Assembly: GCA_964574215.1 (NCBI GenBank)
Contig: CAZNLR010000067.1
Coordinates: 1 to 14,904 of the forward strand
Direction: 5' to 3'
Length of the DNA stretch: 14,904 bases
DNA from: GCA-2725625 sp964574215
GTDB taxonomy: Bacteria; Pseudomonadota; Alphaproteobacteria; Rhodospirillales; UBA2165
A program made the translations under genes and the position numbers. The notes beneath the pieces were generated by a model, which saw only the letters and a program-made list of their open reading frames with translations, was not told where the DNA came from and did not search any database. Below, in pieces: positions 6,926 to 14,787 of the stretch. Every line of letters starts with the position of its first letter. Position 1 is the first letter of the stretch.

Positions 6926-8275
6926 ATGATTCGAAAATTATTCGGCACCGACGGCATACGGGGAACGGCGAACGCCGAACCGATGACGGCGGACACAGCC
7001 CTTAAAGTGGGCATGGCTGCCGGGCTTCATTTTACCCGCGGCGATCATCGCCACCGCGTCGTTATCGGCAAGGATACCCGTCTGTCCGGCTATATGATCG
7101 AGCCGGCATTGACGGCTGGATTTGTCGCCGCCGGCATGGACCCGATCCTGGTCGGTCCCATGCCGACGCCGGCGGTCGCCATGCTGACCCGCAGCCTGCG
7201 CGCCGATCTGGGTGTGATGATTTCAGCGTCCCACAACCCCTATCAGGATAACGGTATCAAGTTATTCGGGCCGGACGGTTTCAAGCTGTCGGACGAGGTC
7301 GAGGCGGAGATCGAAGACCGGATCGACGGCGATATGAATCCGGATTTGGCTGCCCCCGGCGAGTTGGGCCGGGCGCTGCGGCTAGACGATGCCCAGGGAC
7401 GCTACATCGAGTTCGTCAAGCGGACCCTGCCCCGGGGCCTCACCCTGGACGGCATCAAGATCGTTATCGATTGCGCCAACGGGGCCGCCTATAAAGTCGC
7501 CCCGACGGTTTTGTGGGAATTGGGTGCCGATGTCATTCCCGTGGGTGTCGATCCGGATGGTTTCAACATTAACCAGGATTGCGGTTCCACGGAGACGGAC
7601 TTCATGCAGGAACAAGTGGTCGCCCATGGCGCCGATATCGGTATTGCCCTGGACGGCGACGCCGACCGGGTACTGATTTCAGACGAGACCGGCCAGTTGA
7701 TCGACGGTGACCAGATCATGGCGGTAATTGCCAAAAGCTGGGCGCAGAAAGGTTTTCTCCATGGTGACGGCGTCGTGGCGACGGTTATGTCGAACCTCGG
7801 CTTTGAGAAATATCTGGAAAGCCAGGGACTTTCTCTAATACGCACCAATGTCGGAGACCGCTATGTGGTCGAGCATATGAGGAACAACGGTTTCAATTTA
7901 GGCGGCGAGCAATCCGGCCACGTGGTGCTGTCTGATTTCTGCACTACCGGCGATGGACTGGTGGCCGCGCTCCAAATCCTGGCCGTTCTCGGCGAGATCG
8001 AGAAGCCGGCCAGCGAGGCCTGCCGCTTGTTTCAACCGTATCCCCAATTGCTGAAAAATGTCAGCGTCAATGGCGGCGATGTGCTTAACGTCAAATCGGT
8101 AAAGCAGGCCATCACGGATGCGGAAGTGAAGCTCAAAGGTTCCGGGCGTGTGCTAATCCGGAAATCGGGTACCGAGCCGCTGGTGCGGGTGATGGCCGAG
8201 GGTGAAGACGAAGGCTTGATTGCCCTCATCGTCAATGACATTGTTGACGAGATCAAGCGGGCAGCCGCCGCTTAA
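6926..8275 (+). CDS. glmM: Phosphoglucosamine mutase GlmM
   Basis: Interconverts glucosamine-6-phosphate and glucosamine-1-phosphate, supplying UDP-GlcNAc for peptidoglycan and lipopolysaccharide. From ATG 6926 the product is 449 residues, the normal length, beginning MIRKLFGTDGIRGTAN as in other GlmM proteins. The open frame extends 18 codons upstream to a GTG at 6872, but that extension does not match the family. Key blocks are the phosphoserine loop ISASHNPYQDNGIK (99-112, Ser102), the metal loop DGDADR (243-248), the sugar-specificity loop GGEQSGH (326-332) and the phosphate-binding RKSGTEPLVRVM (412-423). All appear functional. The 54-bp gap after folP shows no terminator and only a weak ribosome-binding site. 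Confidence 0.98.
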   Translation: MIRKLFGTDGIRGTANAEPMTADTALKVGMAAGLHFTRGDHRHRVVIGKDTRLSGYMIEPALTAGFVAAGMDPILVGPMPTPAVAMLTRSLRADLGVMISASHNPYQDNGIKLFGPDGFKLSDEVEAEIEDRIDGDMNPDLAAPGELGRALRLDDAQGRYIEFVKRTLPRGLTLDGIKIVIDCANGAAYKVAPTVLWELGADVIPVGVDPDGFNINQDCGSTETDFMQEQVVAHGADIGIALDGDADRVLISDETGQLIDGDQIMAVIAKSWAQKGFLHGDGVVATVMSNLGFEKYLESQGLSLIRTNVGDRYVVEHMRNNGFNLGGEQSGHVVLSDFCTTGDGLVAALQILAVLGEIEKPASEACRLFQPYPQLLKNVSVNGGDVLNVKSVKQAITDAEVKLKGSGRVLIRKSGTEPLVRVMAEGEDEGLIALIVNDIVDEIKRAAAA

Positions 8276-8314
8276 TCACAAAAATTGACAGAGTAGTTTC
8301 TAGGGAGGTCTTTC

Positions 8315-9115
8315 GTGGAAGGACGTGTGCTGATCGTCGCCGGTTCGGATTCCGGGGGCGGTGCGGGAATTCAAGCCGATATCAAAGCCGTGACGGCGCT
8401 GGAAGGTTTCGCCATGACGGCGGTGACCGCGCTGACGGCCCAGAATACCGAAGGCGTTTTCGGCATTCACGACGCGCCGGCGGAATTTGTCGCCCAGCAA
8501 ATGGAAGTGGTGCTGAACGATATCGGTGCCGACTGCATCAAGGTGGGAATGCTGCATCGTCCTGACATTGTCGAAGCCGTATGTGAAACGATTGACCGTT
8601 TTGCGCCAGAAGTTCCCGTCGTCGTCGACCCGGTTATGGTCGCCAAGGGCGGCGCCGCACTGTTGGCGGAAGAGGCCATGGAAGCATTAAAACTAAAAAT
8701 GGTGCCGAGGGCGACGGTCTTAACACCCAACTTGCCCGAAGCCGAAGCGCTAGCCGGACGAAAAGGCTCTGCCATTGATGAGGCGGAAGAATTGTCACGA
8801 AGCTTAATAGCGTTGGGAGCCCAGGCGGTGCTTTTGAAAGGCGGGCATCGGGACGGGAACGAGGTTATGGATATGCTGATGGAACACAATAACGTATCCG
8901 ACATTTATACCAGCCAACGCATCAATACTGTTCACACCCACGGAACCGGCTGCACATTGGCGTCGGCCATCGCGACGGGCATCGCACAGGGATTGACCCT
9001 GCGGGAATCCGTGGCAAGGGGACGGAATTATGTCATCGAAGCCATCGAGACCGCCCCGGGTTTCGGCAAAGGCCACGGCCCCCTCAATCACGCCCATACG
9101 GTAAGAGAGTACTGA
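8315..9115 (+). CDS. thiD: Hydroxymethylpyrimidine/phosphomethylpyrimidine kinase ThiD
   Basis: Phosphorylates HMP and HMP-phosphate to HMP-pyrophosphate, the pyrimidine half of thiamine. The start is GTG 8315, set by a very strong Shine-Dalgarno AGGGAGGT (8302-8309). The 266-residue ribokinase-fold protein has AGSDSGGGAGIQAD (9-22), VVVDPVM (102-108), LTPNLPEAEALAG (136-148), LLKGGH (173-178) and the anion-hole/catalytic segment HTHGTGCTLASAIA (207-220). Cys213 falls at the position of the family's active-site cysteine. It is not fused to ThiE. No TPP riboswitch is visible in the 39-bp gap after glmM, so it is probably co-transcribed with its neighbours rather than thiamine-controlled here. 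Confidence 0.96.
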   Translation: MEGRVLIVAGSDSGGGAGIQADIKAVTALEGFAMTAVTALTAQNTEGVFGIHDAPAEFVAQQMEVVLNDIGADCIKVGMLHRPDIVEAVCETIDRFAPEVPVVVDPVMVAKGGAALLAEEAMEALKLKMVPRATVLTPNLPEAEALAGRKGSAIDEAEELSRSLIALGAQAVLLKGGHRDGNEVMDMLMEHNNVSDIYTSQRINTVHTHGTGCTLASAIATGIAQGLTLRESVARGRNYVIEAIETAPGFGKGHGPLNHAHTVREY

Positions 9116-9120
9116 GCGCA

Positions 9121-9831
9121 ATGACCAAGGAATTGTTCAGGGAAGACGCCTATCTGACGTCCTGCGAAGCAACCGTTGTAGAAGTCGCTGAAAGCGGTCT
9201 CGTGCTGGACCAAACCGTATTCTACCCCATGGGCGGGGGGCAACCCGGCGATACCGGTGTCGTCAAATGTCAGGACGGCAGGGAGATCACAATAACTGAT
9301 TGCCACAAAGATCGCGAAACCGGTAAGCACCTTCATATCCTGGCGGAGGGTGGCTCTTTGCCCGCTGTCGGTGAAAACGTTACCATTGAAATAGATTGGA
9401 CGCGCCGGCATATGCTGATGCGAATGCATACGGCGCTTCACCTGTTGTGCGCCGTCGTCGAGGGAGGTGTTACCGGTGGCTCCATCGGCGAAGCGAAAAG
9501 CCGTCTCGATTTCGATCTGCCGGATACGTCGCTCGACAAGGTAAAAATAAACGCCGATATCAACCGTTTGATGGAGGAAAATCATCCGGTTGGATTCTCA
9601 TCCATTACAGACGAGGAATTGTCGGCCAACCCCGATCTGGTCCGTACCATGTCGGTCAAACCGCCCGGCGGGTCGGGTGCGGTCCGGGTGATCGATATTG
9701 CAGGAGTCGATCTTCAACCCTGCGGCGGCACTCATGTCAAAGCGACCGGCGAAATCGGACGAATCCGAATCGGCAAGATCGAAAACAAAGGCAAACATAA
9801 CCGGCGCATTAATATTCACCTGGAAGATTAA
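9121..9831 (+). CDS. AlaX-type alanyl-tRNA editing protein (trans-editing hydrolase)
   Basis: Free-standing homologue of the alanyl-tRNA synthetase editing domain; the family hydrolyses mischarged Ser- or Gly-tRNA(Ala). The 236-residue protein has the N-terminal FYPMGGGQPGDTG (34-46), like the synthetase editing region. It also has the two halves of the zinc site: HTALH (His103, His107) and CGGTH (Cys201, His205). No aminoacylation or C-Ala domain is present, so it is not a truncated alaS. Length fits the medium AlaX class. It starts 5 bp after thiD, in the same run of genes. Substrate preference (Ser or Gly) cannot be read from the sequence. Confidence 0.92.
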   Translation: MTKELFREDAYLTSCEATVVEVAESGLVLDQTVFYPMGGGQPGDTGVVKCQDGREITITDCHKDRETGKHLHILAEGGSLPAVGENVTIEIDWTRRHMLMRMHTALHLLCAVVEGGVTGGSIGEAKSRLDFDLPDTSLDKVKINADINRLMEENHPVGFSSITDEELSANPDLVRTMSVKPPGGSGAVRVIDIAGVDLQPCGGTHVKATGEIGRIRIGKIENKGKHNRRINIHLED

Positions 9832-9838
9832 TTCCGTT

Positions 9839-10315
9839 ATGAGCCGCGATATACTCATCGGGCCCGCGTGTGATCCCGACGACATGGACTTGGTCCGGGA
9901 ATTATTCGTCGAATACCAGCAATGGCTGGGGATTGATCTGTGTTTCCAAGGGTTCGAAAAGGAACTGGCGACGCTGCCCGGTAGATATGCTGTTCCTCGG
10001 GGCTGTATTCTGCTGGCCAAGGATGGCGCCGATATCGCCGGCGGTATTGCACTGCGCCCGTTGGAAAACGGAATATGTGAAATGAAACGCCTGTTTGTCA
10101 GGGAGAAATGGCGGGGGCAGGGGTTGGGCCGCAGATTGACGGAAGATATCCTGTCAAAGGCGGGAGAGTTAGGCTACGCCGCCATGCGCCTGGATACGGA
10201 AAAGAGACTGAAGGAAGCCATCGCACTTTACCGCAAACTGGGGTTTGTTGAGATTGACGCCTATTGTGACAATCCGCTGGAAGACGTTCTTTATTTGGAA
10301 AAAAAGCTGACTTGA
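9839..10315 (+). CDS. GNAT-family N-acetyltransferase
   Basis: Small acetyl-CoA-dependent acyltransferase; the substrate is unknown. From ATG 9839 the product is 158 residues, standard for a single GNAT domain. The acetyl-CoA pyrophosphate loop is REKWRGQGLGRRL (88-100), with the core RGQGLG at 92-97. It is preceded by the usual strand CEMKRLFV (80-87) and followed by the C-terminal signature ALYRKLGFVEID (129-140). The frame stays open upstream to 9698, but that extension lies inside the alaX gene and is unlike GNAT sequence. It starts 7 bp after alaX, and its stop codon touches the ribosome-binding site of the next gene, so it is probably in the same operon. Confidence 0.88.
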   Translation: MSRDILIGPACDPDDMDLVRELFVEYQQWLGIDLCFQGFEKELATLPGRYAVPRGCILLAKDGADIAGGIALRPLENGICEMKRLFVREKWRGQGLGRRLTEDILSKAGELGYAAMRLDTEKRLKEAIALYRKLGFVEIDAYCDNPLEDVLYLEKKLT

Positions 10316-10326
10316 GGAATTCGAAA

Positions 10327-11385
10327 ATGGCCAACTACAAAATCGCGACCATCCCCGGTGACGGCATCGGCAAGGAAGTTGTGCCGGAAGGCATCCGCGT
10401 ACTGGACGCCATAGGAAGGAAATTCGATATCTCGTTTCAATGGGATATGTTCGACTGGTCGTGTGAGACTTATAAAAACACCGGCCGCATGATGCCCGAG
10501 GACGGTTTCGATCAAATGGGGGAACATGACGCCATATTTCTGGGCGCCGTCGGATTTCCCGGCGTGCCCGATCATATTTCCCTGTGGGGGCTGCTGATAC
10601 CTATTCGCCGGGTGTTTCATCAATATGTCAATCTGCGCCCGGTCCGCCTGTTCGAAGGTGTTCCTGCGCCGCTGGCGGGCCGCACGCCGGGCGACATCGA
10701 TTTTCAAATTGTGCGGGAAAATGTCGAAGGCGAGTATTCCGAGATCGGCGGCCGGCTCTATGAGGGAACGGACGAGGAAATGGTGGTTCAGCAGTCCATC
10801 TTCACGCGCAAGGGCGTCGACCGTATCTTGAAATATGCCTTCGAGTTGGCTAAAAGCCGCCCGGCCAGGCATTTGACGTCCGCCACCAAATCCAACGGAA
10901 TAATCCACACCATGCCCTATTGGGATGAACGGGTGGAGGAAATGGCGACATCCTATCCGGAAATCGAGGTCGACAAATTCCACATCGATATCCTGACCGC
11001 GCATTTCGTCCGCAATCCCGATTGGTTTGACGTGGTGGTGGGCAGCAACCTTTTTGCCGATATCCTGTCCGATCTGGGTCCGGCGGCGACCGGCACCATC
11101 GGCATTGCGCCCTCGGGTAACATTAACCCGGAACGGGATTTCCCTTCCATGTTCGAACCGGTGCACGGCTCCGCCCCTGATATCGCCGGGAAAGGCATCG
11201 CTAATCCCATCGGCCAGGTCTGGTCGGGCGCCATGATGCTGGAGCATTTCGGCGAACAGAATGCCGCCGATGCCATCATCAGATCTATCGAGACCGTGCT
11301 GGCCGACGGCGCCTGCATGACGCCGGATATGGGCGGCACGGCAACGACCAAAGACCTCGGCAAAGCCCTGGAAAATGCACTCTAA
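10327..11385 (+). CDS. Tartrate/D-malate dehydrogenase-like beta-decarboxylating dehydrogenase
   Basis: Member of the isocitrate/isopropylmalate dehydrogenase fold that oxidises and decarboxylates 2-hydroxy dicarboxylates with NAD. It is closest, by my recollection, to E. coli DmlA (YeaU) and tartrate dehydrogenase TtuC. From ATG 10327, with GAGGAA at 10314-10319, it is 352 residues, typical for the group. Motifs: IPGDGIG (9-15), the DmlA/TtuC-like PDHISLWG (81-88), NLRPVRLF with Arg104, VRENVEGEY (129-137, Arg130 and Tyr137), SATKSNG with Lys188, the metal aspartates Asp221, Asp245 and Asp249 (NLFADILSDL), and the NAD segment EPVHGSAPDIAGKGIANP (277-294). The segment PDHISLWG argues against LeuB. 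Exact substrate (D-malate, L-tartrate or related) is inference. Twin palindromes begin 2 bp after the stop. Confidence 0.9.
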   Translation: MANYKIATIPGDGIGKEVVPEGIRVLDAIGRKFDISFQWDMFDWSCETYKNTGRMMPEDGFDQMGEHDAIFLGAVGFPGVPDHISLWGLLIPIRRVFHQYVNLRPVRLFEGVPAPLAGRTPGDIDFQIVRENVEGEYSEIGGRLYEGTDEEMVVQQSIFTRKGVDRILKYAFELAKSRPARHLTSATKSNGIIHTMPYWDERVEEMATSYPEIEVDKFHIDILTAHFVRNPDWFDVVVGSNLFADILSDLGPAATGTIGIAPSGNINPERDFPSMFEPVHGSAPDIAGKGIANPIGQVWSGAMMLEHFGEQNAADAIIRSIETVLADGACMTPDMGGTATTKDLGKALENAL

Positions 11386-11386
11386 A

Positions 11387-11405
11387 AATTGTACCAGGTA
11401 CAATT
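11387..11405 (+). promoter_or_regulatory. Palindromic operator candidate 1 (9-bp arms)
   Basis: AATTGTACC-A-GGTACAATT is a perfect palindrome with 9-bp arms around 11396. It starts immediately after the dehydrogenase stop codon. Its arms match those of the second palindrome centred 36 bp downstream. The symmetry and duplication suggest a site for a homodimeric repressor such as a GntR- or TetR-type protein. The regulator gene is not in the window. Confidence 0.75.
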
Positions 11406-11420
11406 AATTGAATTTTGGCC

Positions 11421-11443
11421 TAAATTGTACCTGGTACAATTTA
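11421..11443 (+). promoter_or_regulatory. Palindromic operator candidate 2 (11-bp arms)
   Basis: This is a perfect palindrome with 11-bp arms (TAAATTGTACC and its complement) around a central T at 11432. It is 33 bp before the permease ATG. The 19-bp core equals that of palindrome 1 except for the central base. The hexamer TACAAT at 11435-11440 inside it resembles a -10 box, so a bound repressor could block the permease promoter. No clear -35 box at normal spacing was found. Confidence 0.75.
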
Positions 11444-11475
11444 TTTTAGTGGGAAACTGGTTAATTTAGGTTGCT

Positions 11476-13332
11476 ATGCACGCTTCAGCCGCTTTAGAAA
11501 CGCCGAATTTCGCCATGTGGGTAACTTTTGCTCTGATTCTCGGGGCGTTGGCGCTGTACGCTGTGGAAAAGGTGGCGGTCGAAATCACCTCCCTGGGCGT
11601 GCTGGGGGCGTTCATGCTGTTTTTCCACTTTCATCCCGTCGCCGGGGAAGCCGGGCGCAACCTTTTGTCTGCCGATAGGTTAATTGCCGGTTTCGCCAAT
11701 CCCGCCCTGATAACCGTTCTGGCGCTGCTGGTCATTGGGCAGGGTATGGTTCGTGCCGGCGTTTTGGACCGGGGCGCACGCATCGTTTTGTCGGCGGGCG
11801 GCGGCAAAAGCTGGCTGACCGTATTTATCACCTTGGTCGTGGTTCTGGTCATCAGCGGTTTTCTCAACAACATCCCGGTGGTGGTGATTTTTATTCCCAT
11901 CATGGAAGCCGTTGCGGTGCGGTTCGGCGCCTCGCCCAGCAAGGTGATGATGCCGCTCAGCTTCGCCGCCGTTCTGGGTGGTATGACCACGATCATCGGT
12001 TCCGGCACCAACCTTTTGGTATCGGGCGCTCTGGATGAGCTTGGTGAAAAACCCTTCGACTTTTTTCAATTCACCGTGCCGGGTATTGTCTTGGCCGCCG
12101 CCGGATTGGCGTTTGTTCTTTTGATCGTGCCCAAGCTATTACCCGACCGGGCGTCCATGGCCAATCAGTTTATGGAGGTCGACGGCCGCCATTTCCTGGC
12201 TCAGATCACGGTGACGGAAAAATCGGAAGTCGTCGGCCTGACGGCCATCGGCGGTATTTTCGGCGCTTATCCCGACATGACCCTGCGCTCAATCCAACGG
12301 GAGGATGAAGCTTTCCTGCCGCCCTTCGAAGACGTCACGCTTCAACCCGGCGACATCATGGTGGTGGCGGCCACCAGATCGGCGCTTTCCGACGCTTTGG
12401 CCCACGATCCCGGATTGCTCGTGCCGGAACTACAGGACGGTCGGGACGAGGACGAGGGACGGTGGCGGCAGGGCGACCGGGTGCTGGCGGAAGTTATGGT
12501 GGCGCCGGCGTCACGTATGGCGGGCCTGAACTTGAACATGATCGGCTTCCGGCACAAGACCCATTGCGTCGTTCTGGGCATGCAGCGCCGCGCCCGCATG
12601 ATGCGCACCCGCATTACCGATATCCGCCTCGAAGAGGGCGACGTGCTGTTGGTGCAGGGCCAGCCGGAAGATATCAGCGCGCTCAGAAAATCCGATGATG
12701 TGGTGTTGTTGGAATGGTCAGCCGAGGAACTTCCGGCGCTTGATCATGCAAAGAGGGCCACCGGTACGTTTTTGCTGGTGATTTTGCTGGCGGCGACGGG
12801 CGTTCTACCGGTTGTCGCCGCGGCCATGCTGGGGGCCGTGGTGATGGTCGCAGCCGGTGTTCTGTCGCTCAATATGGCGGCGCGATCGTTGGATTCAAAA
12901 ATTTTCACCATGATTCCGGCTGCCTTGGCCATGGGTTTGGCCATGCAGGTCACCGGCGGTGCGCAATATCTGGCCCAACATCTAATTGATTTGCTCCATG
13001 GCGCGGCACCGGCCGTTGTGCTGTCGGCCTTCTTCCTCCTGATCGCTGTCCTCTCCAATGTTATCAGTGCCAAGGCGGCGGCGGTGCTGTTTACACCCAT
13101 TGCCGTCGGTATCGCCCATGAACTGGGTGTGCCGGTGGAGGCCTTTGCCGTGGCCGTGGTCTTCGGCGCCAATTGTGCCGTGGCGACGCCGATCGGCTAT
13201 CAGACGAGCCTGCTGGTCATGGGGCCGGGCCACTATACCTTTGCCGATTTTGCCCGGGGCGGAATCCCACTGATCTTCGTTCTGTGGCTGACGTTTTCCT
13301 TTTTTGCGCCCTGGTACTACGGCATATTGTAA
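11476..13332 (+). CDS. SLC13/DASS-family permease with internal RCK_C (TrkA-C)-like domains
   Basis: Inner-membrane transporter of the divalent anion:Na+ symporter type, with substrates such as dicarboxylates or sulfate in the wider family. The 618-residue protein has N-terminal helices (about 14-55, 75-92 and 112-145), with the re-entrant-loop type sequence NNIPVVVIFIPI (131-142) and GSGTNLLVSG (175-184). A soluble insert (about 230-415) reads as two RCK_C-like domains, each ending in a typical strand: VTLQPGDIMVVAAT and IRLEEGDVLLVQG. The C-terminal half repeats the core with SNVISAKAAAVLFTPI (527-542) and ATPIGYQTSLLVMGPG (570-585). Length and layout match bacterial SLC13 permeases with TrkA_C inserts. 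A weak AGG (11468-11470) precedes the ATG. The neighbouring dehydrogenase suggests a hydroxy-dicarboxylate substrate, but this is inference. Confidence 0.9.
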   Translation: MHASAALETPNFAMWVTFALILGALALYAVEKVAVEITSLGVLGAFMLFFHFHPVAGEAGRNLLSADRLIAGFANPALITVLALLVIGQGMVRAGVLDRGARIVLSAGGGKSWLTVFITLVVVLVISGFLNNIPVVVIFIPIMEAVAVRFGASPSKVMMPLSFAAVLGGMTTIIGSGTNLLVSGALDELGEKPFDFFQFTVPGIVLAAAGLAFVLLIVPKLLPDRASMANQFMEVDGRHFLAQITVTEKSEVVGLTAIGGIFGAYPDMTLRSIQREDEAFLPPFEDVTLQPGDIMVVAATRSALSDALAHDPGLLVPELQDGRDEDEGRWRQGDRVLAEVMVAPASRMAGLNLNMIGFRHKTHCVVLGMQRRARMMRTRITDIRLEEGDVLLVQGQPEDISALRKSDDVVLLEWSAEELPALDHAKRATGTFLLVILLAATGVLPVVAAAMLGAVVMVAAGVLSLNMAARSLDSKIFTMIPAALAMGLAMQVTGGAQYLAQHLIDLLHGAAPAVVLSAFFLLIAVLSNVISAKAAAVLFTPIAVGIAHELGVPVEAFAVAVVFGANCAVATPIGYQTSLLVMGPGHYTFADFARGGIPLIFVLWLTFSFFAPWYYGIL

Positions 13333-13404
13333 GTGTACCAGCCGATCAGAAGGGTTAGTATATCGAGCAACGACGTTTAAAAAGATAAGTCCAGGGGGCA
13401 GTAA

Positions 13405-14787
13405 ATGGCAGACAAGAAACCCGCCAAATATCTGAGCGATCTATCCAAAATAGTTCAATGGCTGGATAAAAGAGGCCGGTTGACCCGCGTGTCGACGGAA
13501 GTTGATCCCGAATACGAACTGGCCGCCGTGGCCGCCCAACTGGAAGGGCAGCCATCCGCCGTTTTGTTCGAAAATGTCAAAGGCCATAGTGCGCCCATAT
13601 TTACCGGCCTCTACTGGTCCCGGGAAATGCTGGCCGATCTGCTGGGTACCGAGGAACTCAACTTATCGGCCTTTATCGCTTCGAAGATCGCCAAATGGCA
13701 GCAAAAACCCATCAAGCCGGTGGTGGTGAAAAAAGGACCGGTCAAACAGGTGACCCAGAAAGTCCCCGACGTGACCAAGCTTCCCGTGCCTATCCATGCC
13801 TTAAAGGACGGCGGGCGGTATTTCGACGTCTCCGTTGTCGTCACCAAGGACCCGGATACCGGCGTCCGCAATGCATCCGTTCACCGGGTTATGATTGTCA
13901 ACGATACGGTCATGTCGTTGCTGATTGATCCCGGTCGTCATTTCGGCGTTTATCTCGATAAAGCCAAGGCCCGGGGAGAGACCTTGCGCTTTACCTTGAA
14001 TGTGGGTGTGCCGCCCGGAGTTTACTTCGCGGCGGCCACGCCGTCCGGGGCGGCGCCGGCGGAAACCGACGAACTGGGTATTGCCAGCGAATTCCAGGAC
14101 GGGCCGCTGGAATTGGTGAAGGGCGATACGTCTCATGTGGAACTGATCGCCAACGCTCAATACGCCCTCGAGTGTGAAATGTTTACCGAGGAGAAACAGG
14201 AGGAGGGGCCTTTCGCCGAGGTCACCGGCCTTTACGCCGACCGGGCGCCCCGCTGGAAGGTGCACGTCAAAGCCATCCATCACCGCCGTAAACCGATTTT
14301 CCACACGCTGATATCCGGCGAGGAGGTGTGGAACTCGGCCGGGCTGTTGGCCGAAGGTCATCTTCAAGGTTTGCTGCCGAAACAGGCGCCTGGAGTGCAG
14401 GATGTTTACATGACGCCGGGCGGTTGCGGCGTCTTCCACGCGGTTATTCAAATGCAGCAGACCCACAGAGGCTGGGCCAAAAACGCCATCATGTCGGCCT
14501 TTGCCGGGTTCAACATGCTGAAAATGGTGACGGTGGTCGATGAAGACGTCGATATCCGTAATCCAAGCGATATCGAATGGGCCATGTCCAACCGGCTGAT
14601 TCCGTCGACGGGCATCGTTCAGGTGCACGATAGTTTTGGACTGGGCCTCAACCCATCGTTCCCCAATAACGTGGGGACCAAGGTCGGGTTTGACTGCACC
14701 CGGGCGCATCCCCACGAGGAAAAAGACGACCGGGTCTCCTACCGCGACGTCTCGCTGACGGATTACAAGATCAGTTACGGCAAATAG
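13405..14787 (+). CDS. UbiD-family prenyl-FMN-dependent decarboxylase
   Basis: Reversible (de)carboxylase of the UbiD superfamily, which uses prenylated FMN made by UbiX-type prenyltransferases and usually acts on aromatic or unsaturated acids. The 460-residue product starts at ATG 13405 behind AGGGGG (13393-13398). Cofactor and active-site positions fit the family by spacing to yeast Fdc1: Asn156, Arg161 and His179 (NASVHRVM and DPGRHFG), then Glu267 and Glu272 in EGPFAEVTG, the latter in the place of the catalytic Glu. VDEDVDIRNPSDIEWAM (378-394) is the typical late block. It is shorter than E. coli UbiD (about 497 residues), so it may be a catabolic or uncharacterised branch rather than the ubiquinone enzyme. 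No ubiX is seen nearby. The gene is 72 bp after the permease. Confidence 0.9.
   Translation: MADKKPAKYLSDLSKIVQWLDKRGRLTRVSTEVDPEYELAAVAAQLEGQPSAVLFENVKGHSAPIFTGLYWSREMLADLLGTEELNLSAFIASKIAKWQQKPIKPVVVKKGPVKQVTQKVPDVTKLPVPIHALKDGGRYFDVSVVVTKDPDTGVRNASVHRVMIVNDTVMSLLIDPGRHFGVYLDKAKARGETLRFTLNVGVPPGVYFAAATPSGAAPAETDELGIASEFQDGPLELVKGDTSHVELIANAQYALECEMFTEEKQEEGPFAEVTGLYADRAPRWKVHVKAIHHRRKPIFHTLISGEEVWNSAGLLAEGHLQGLLPKQAPGVQDVYMTPGGCGVFHAVIQMQQTHRGWAKNAIMSAFAGFNMLKMVTVVDEDVDIRNPSDIEWAMSNRLIPSTGIVQVHDSFGLGLNPSFPNNVGTKVGFDCTRAHPHEEKDDRVSYRDVSLTDYKISYGK

Noticed and set aside
8285..8290. TTGACA before thiD as a promoter -35 box
   Set aside because: No -10-like hexamer occurs 15-19 bp downstream; that interval runs into the Shine-Dalgarno and start codon.
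9698..9838. Longer N-terminus of the GNAT protein
   Set aside because: The extension lies out of frame inside the alaX gene and is not GNAT-like.
10291..11403. 370-codon minus-strand frame over the dehydrogenase gene
   Set aside because: Antisense shadow of a gene with clear catalytic motifs; no family resemblance in the translation.
13801..14715. 304-codon minus-strand frame over the UbiD-family gene
   Set aside because: Antisense shadow; composition is an artefact of the sense strand.
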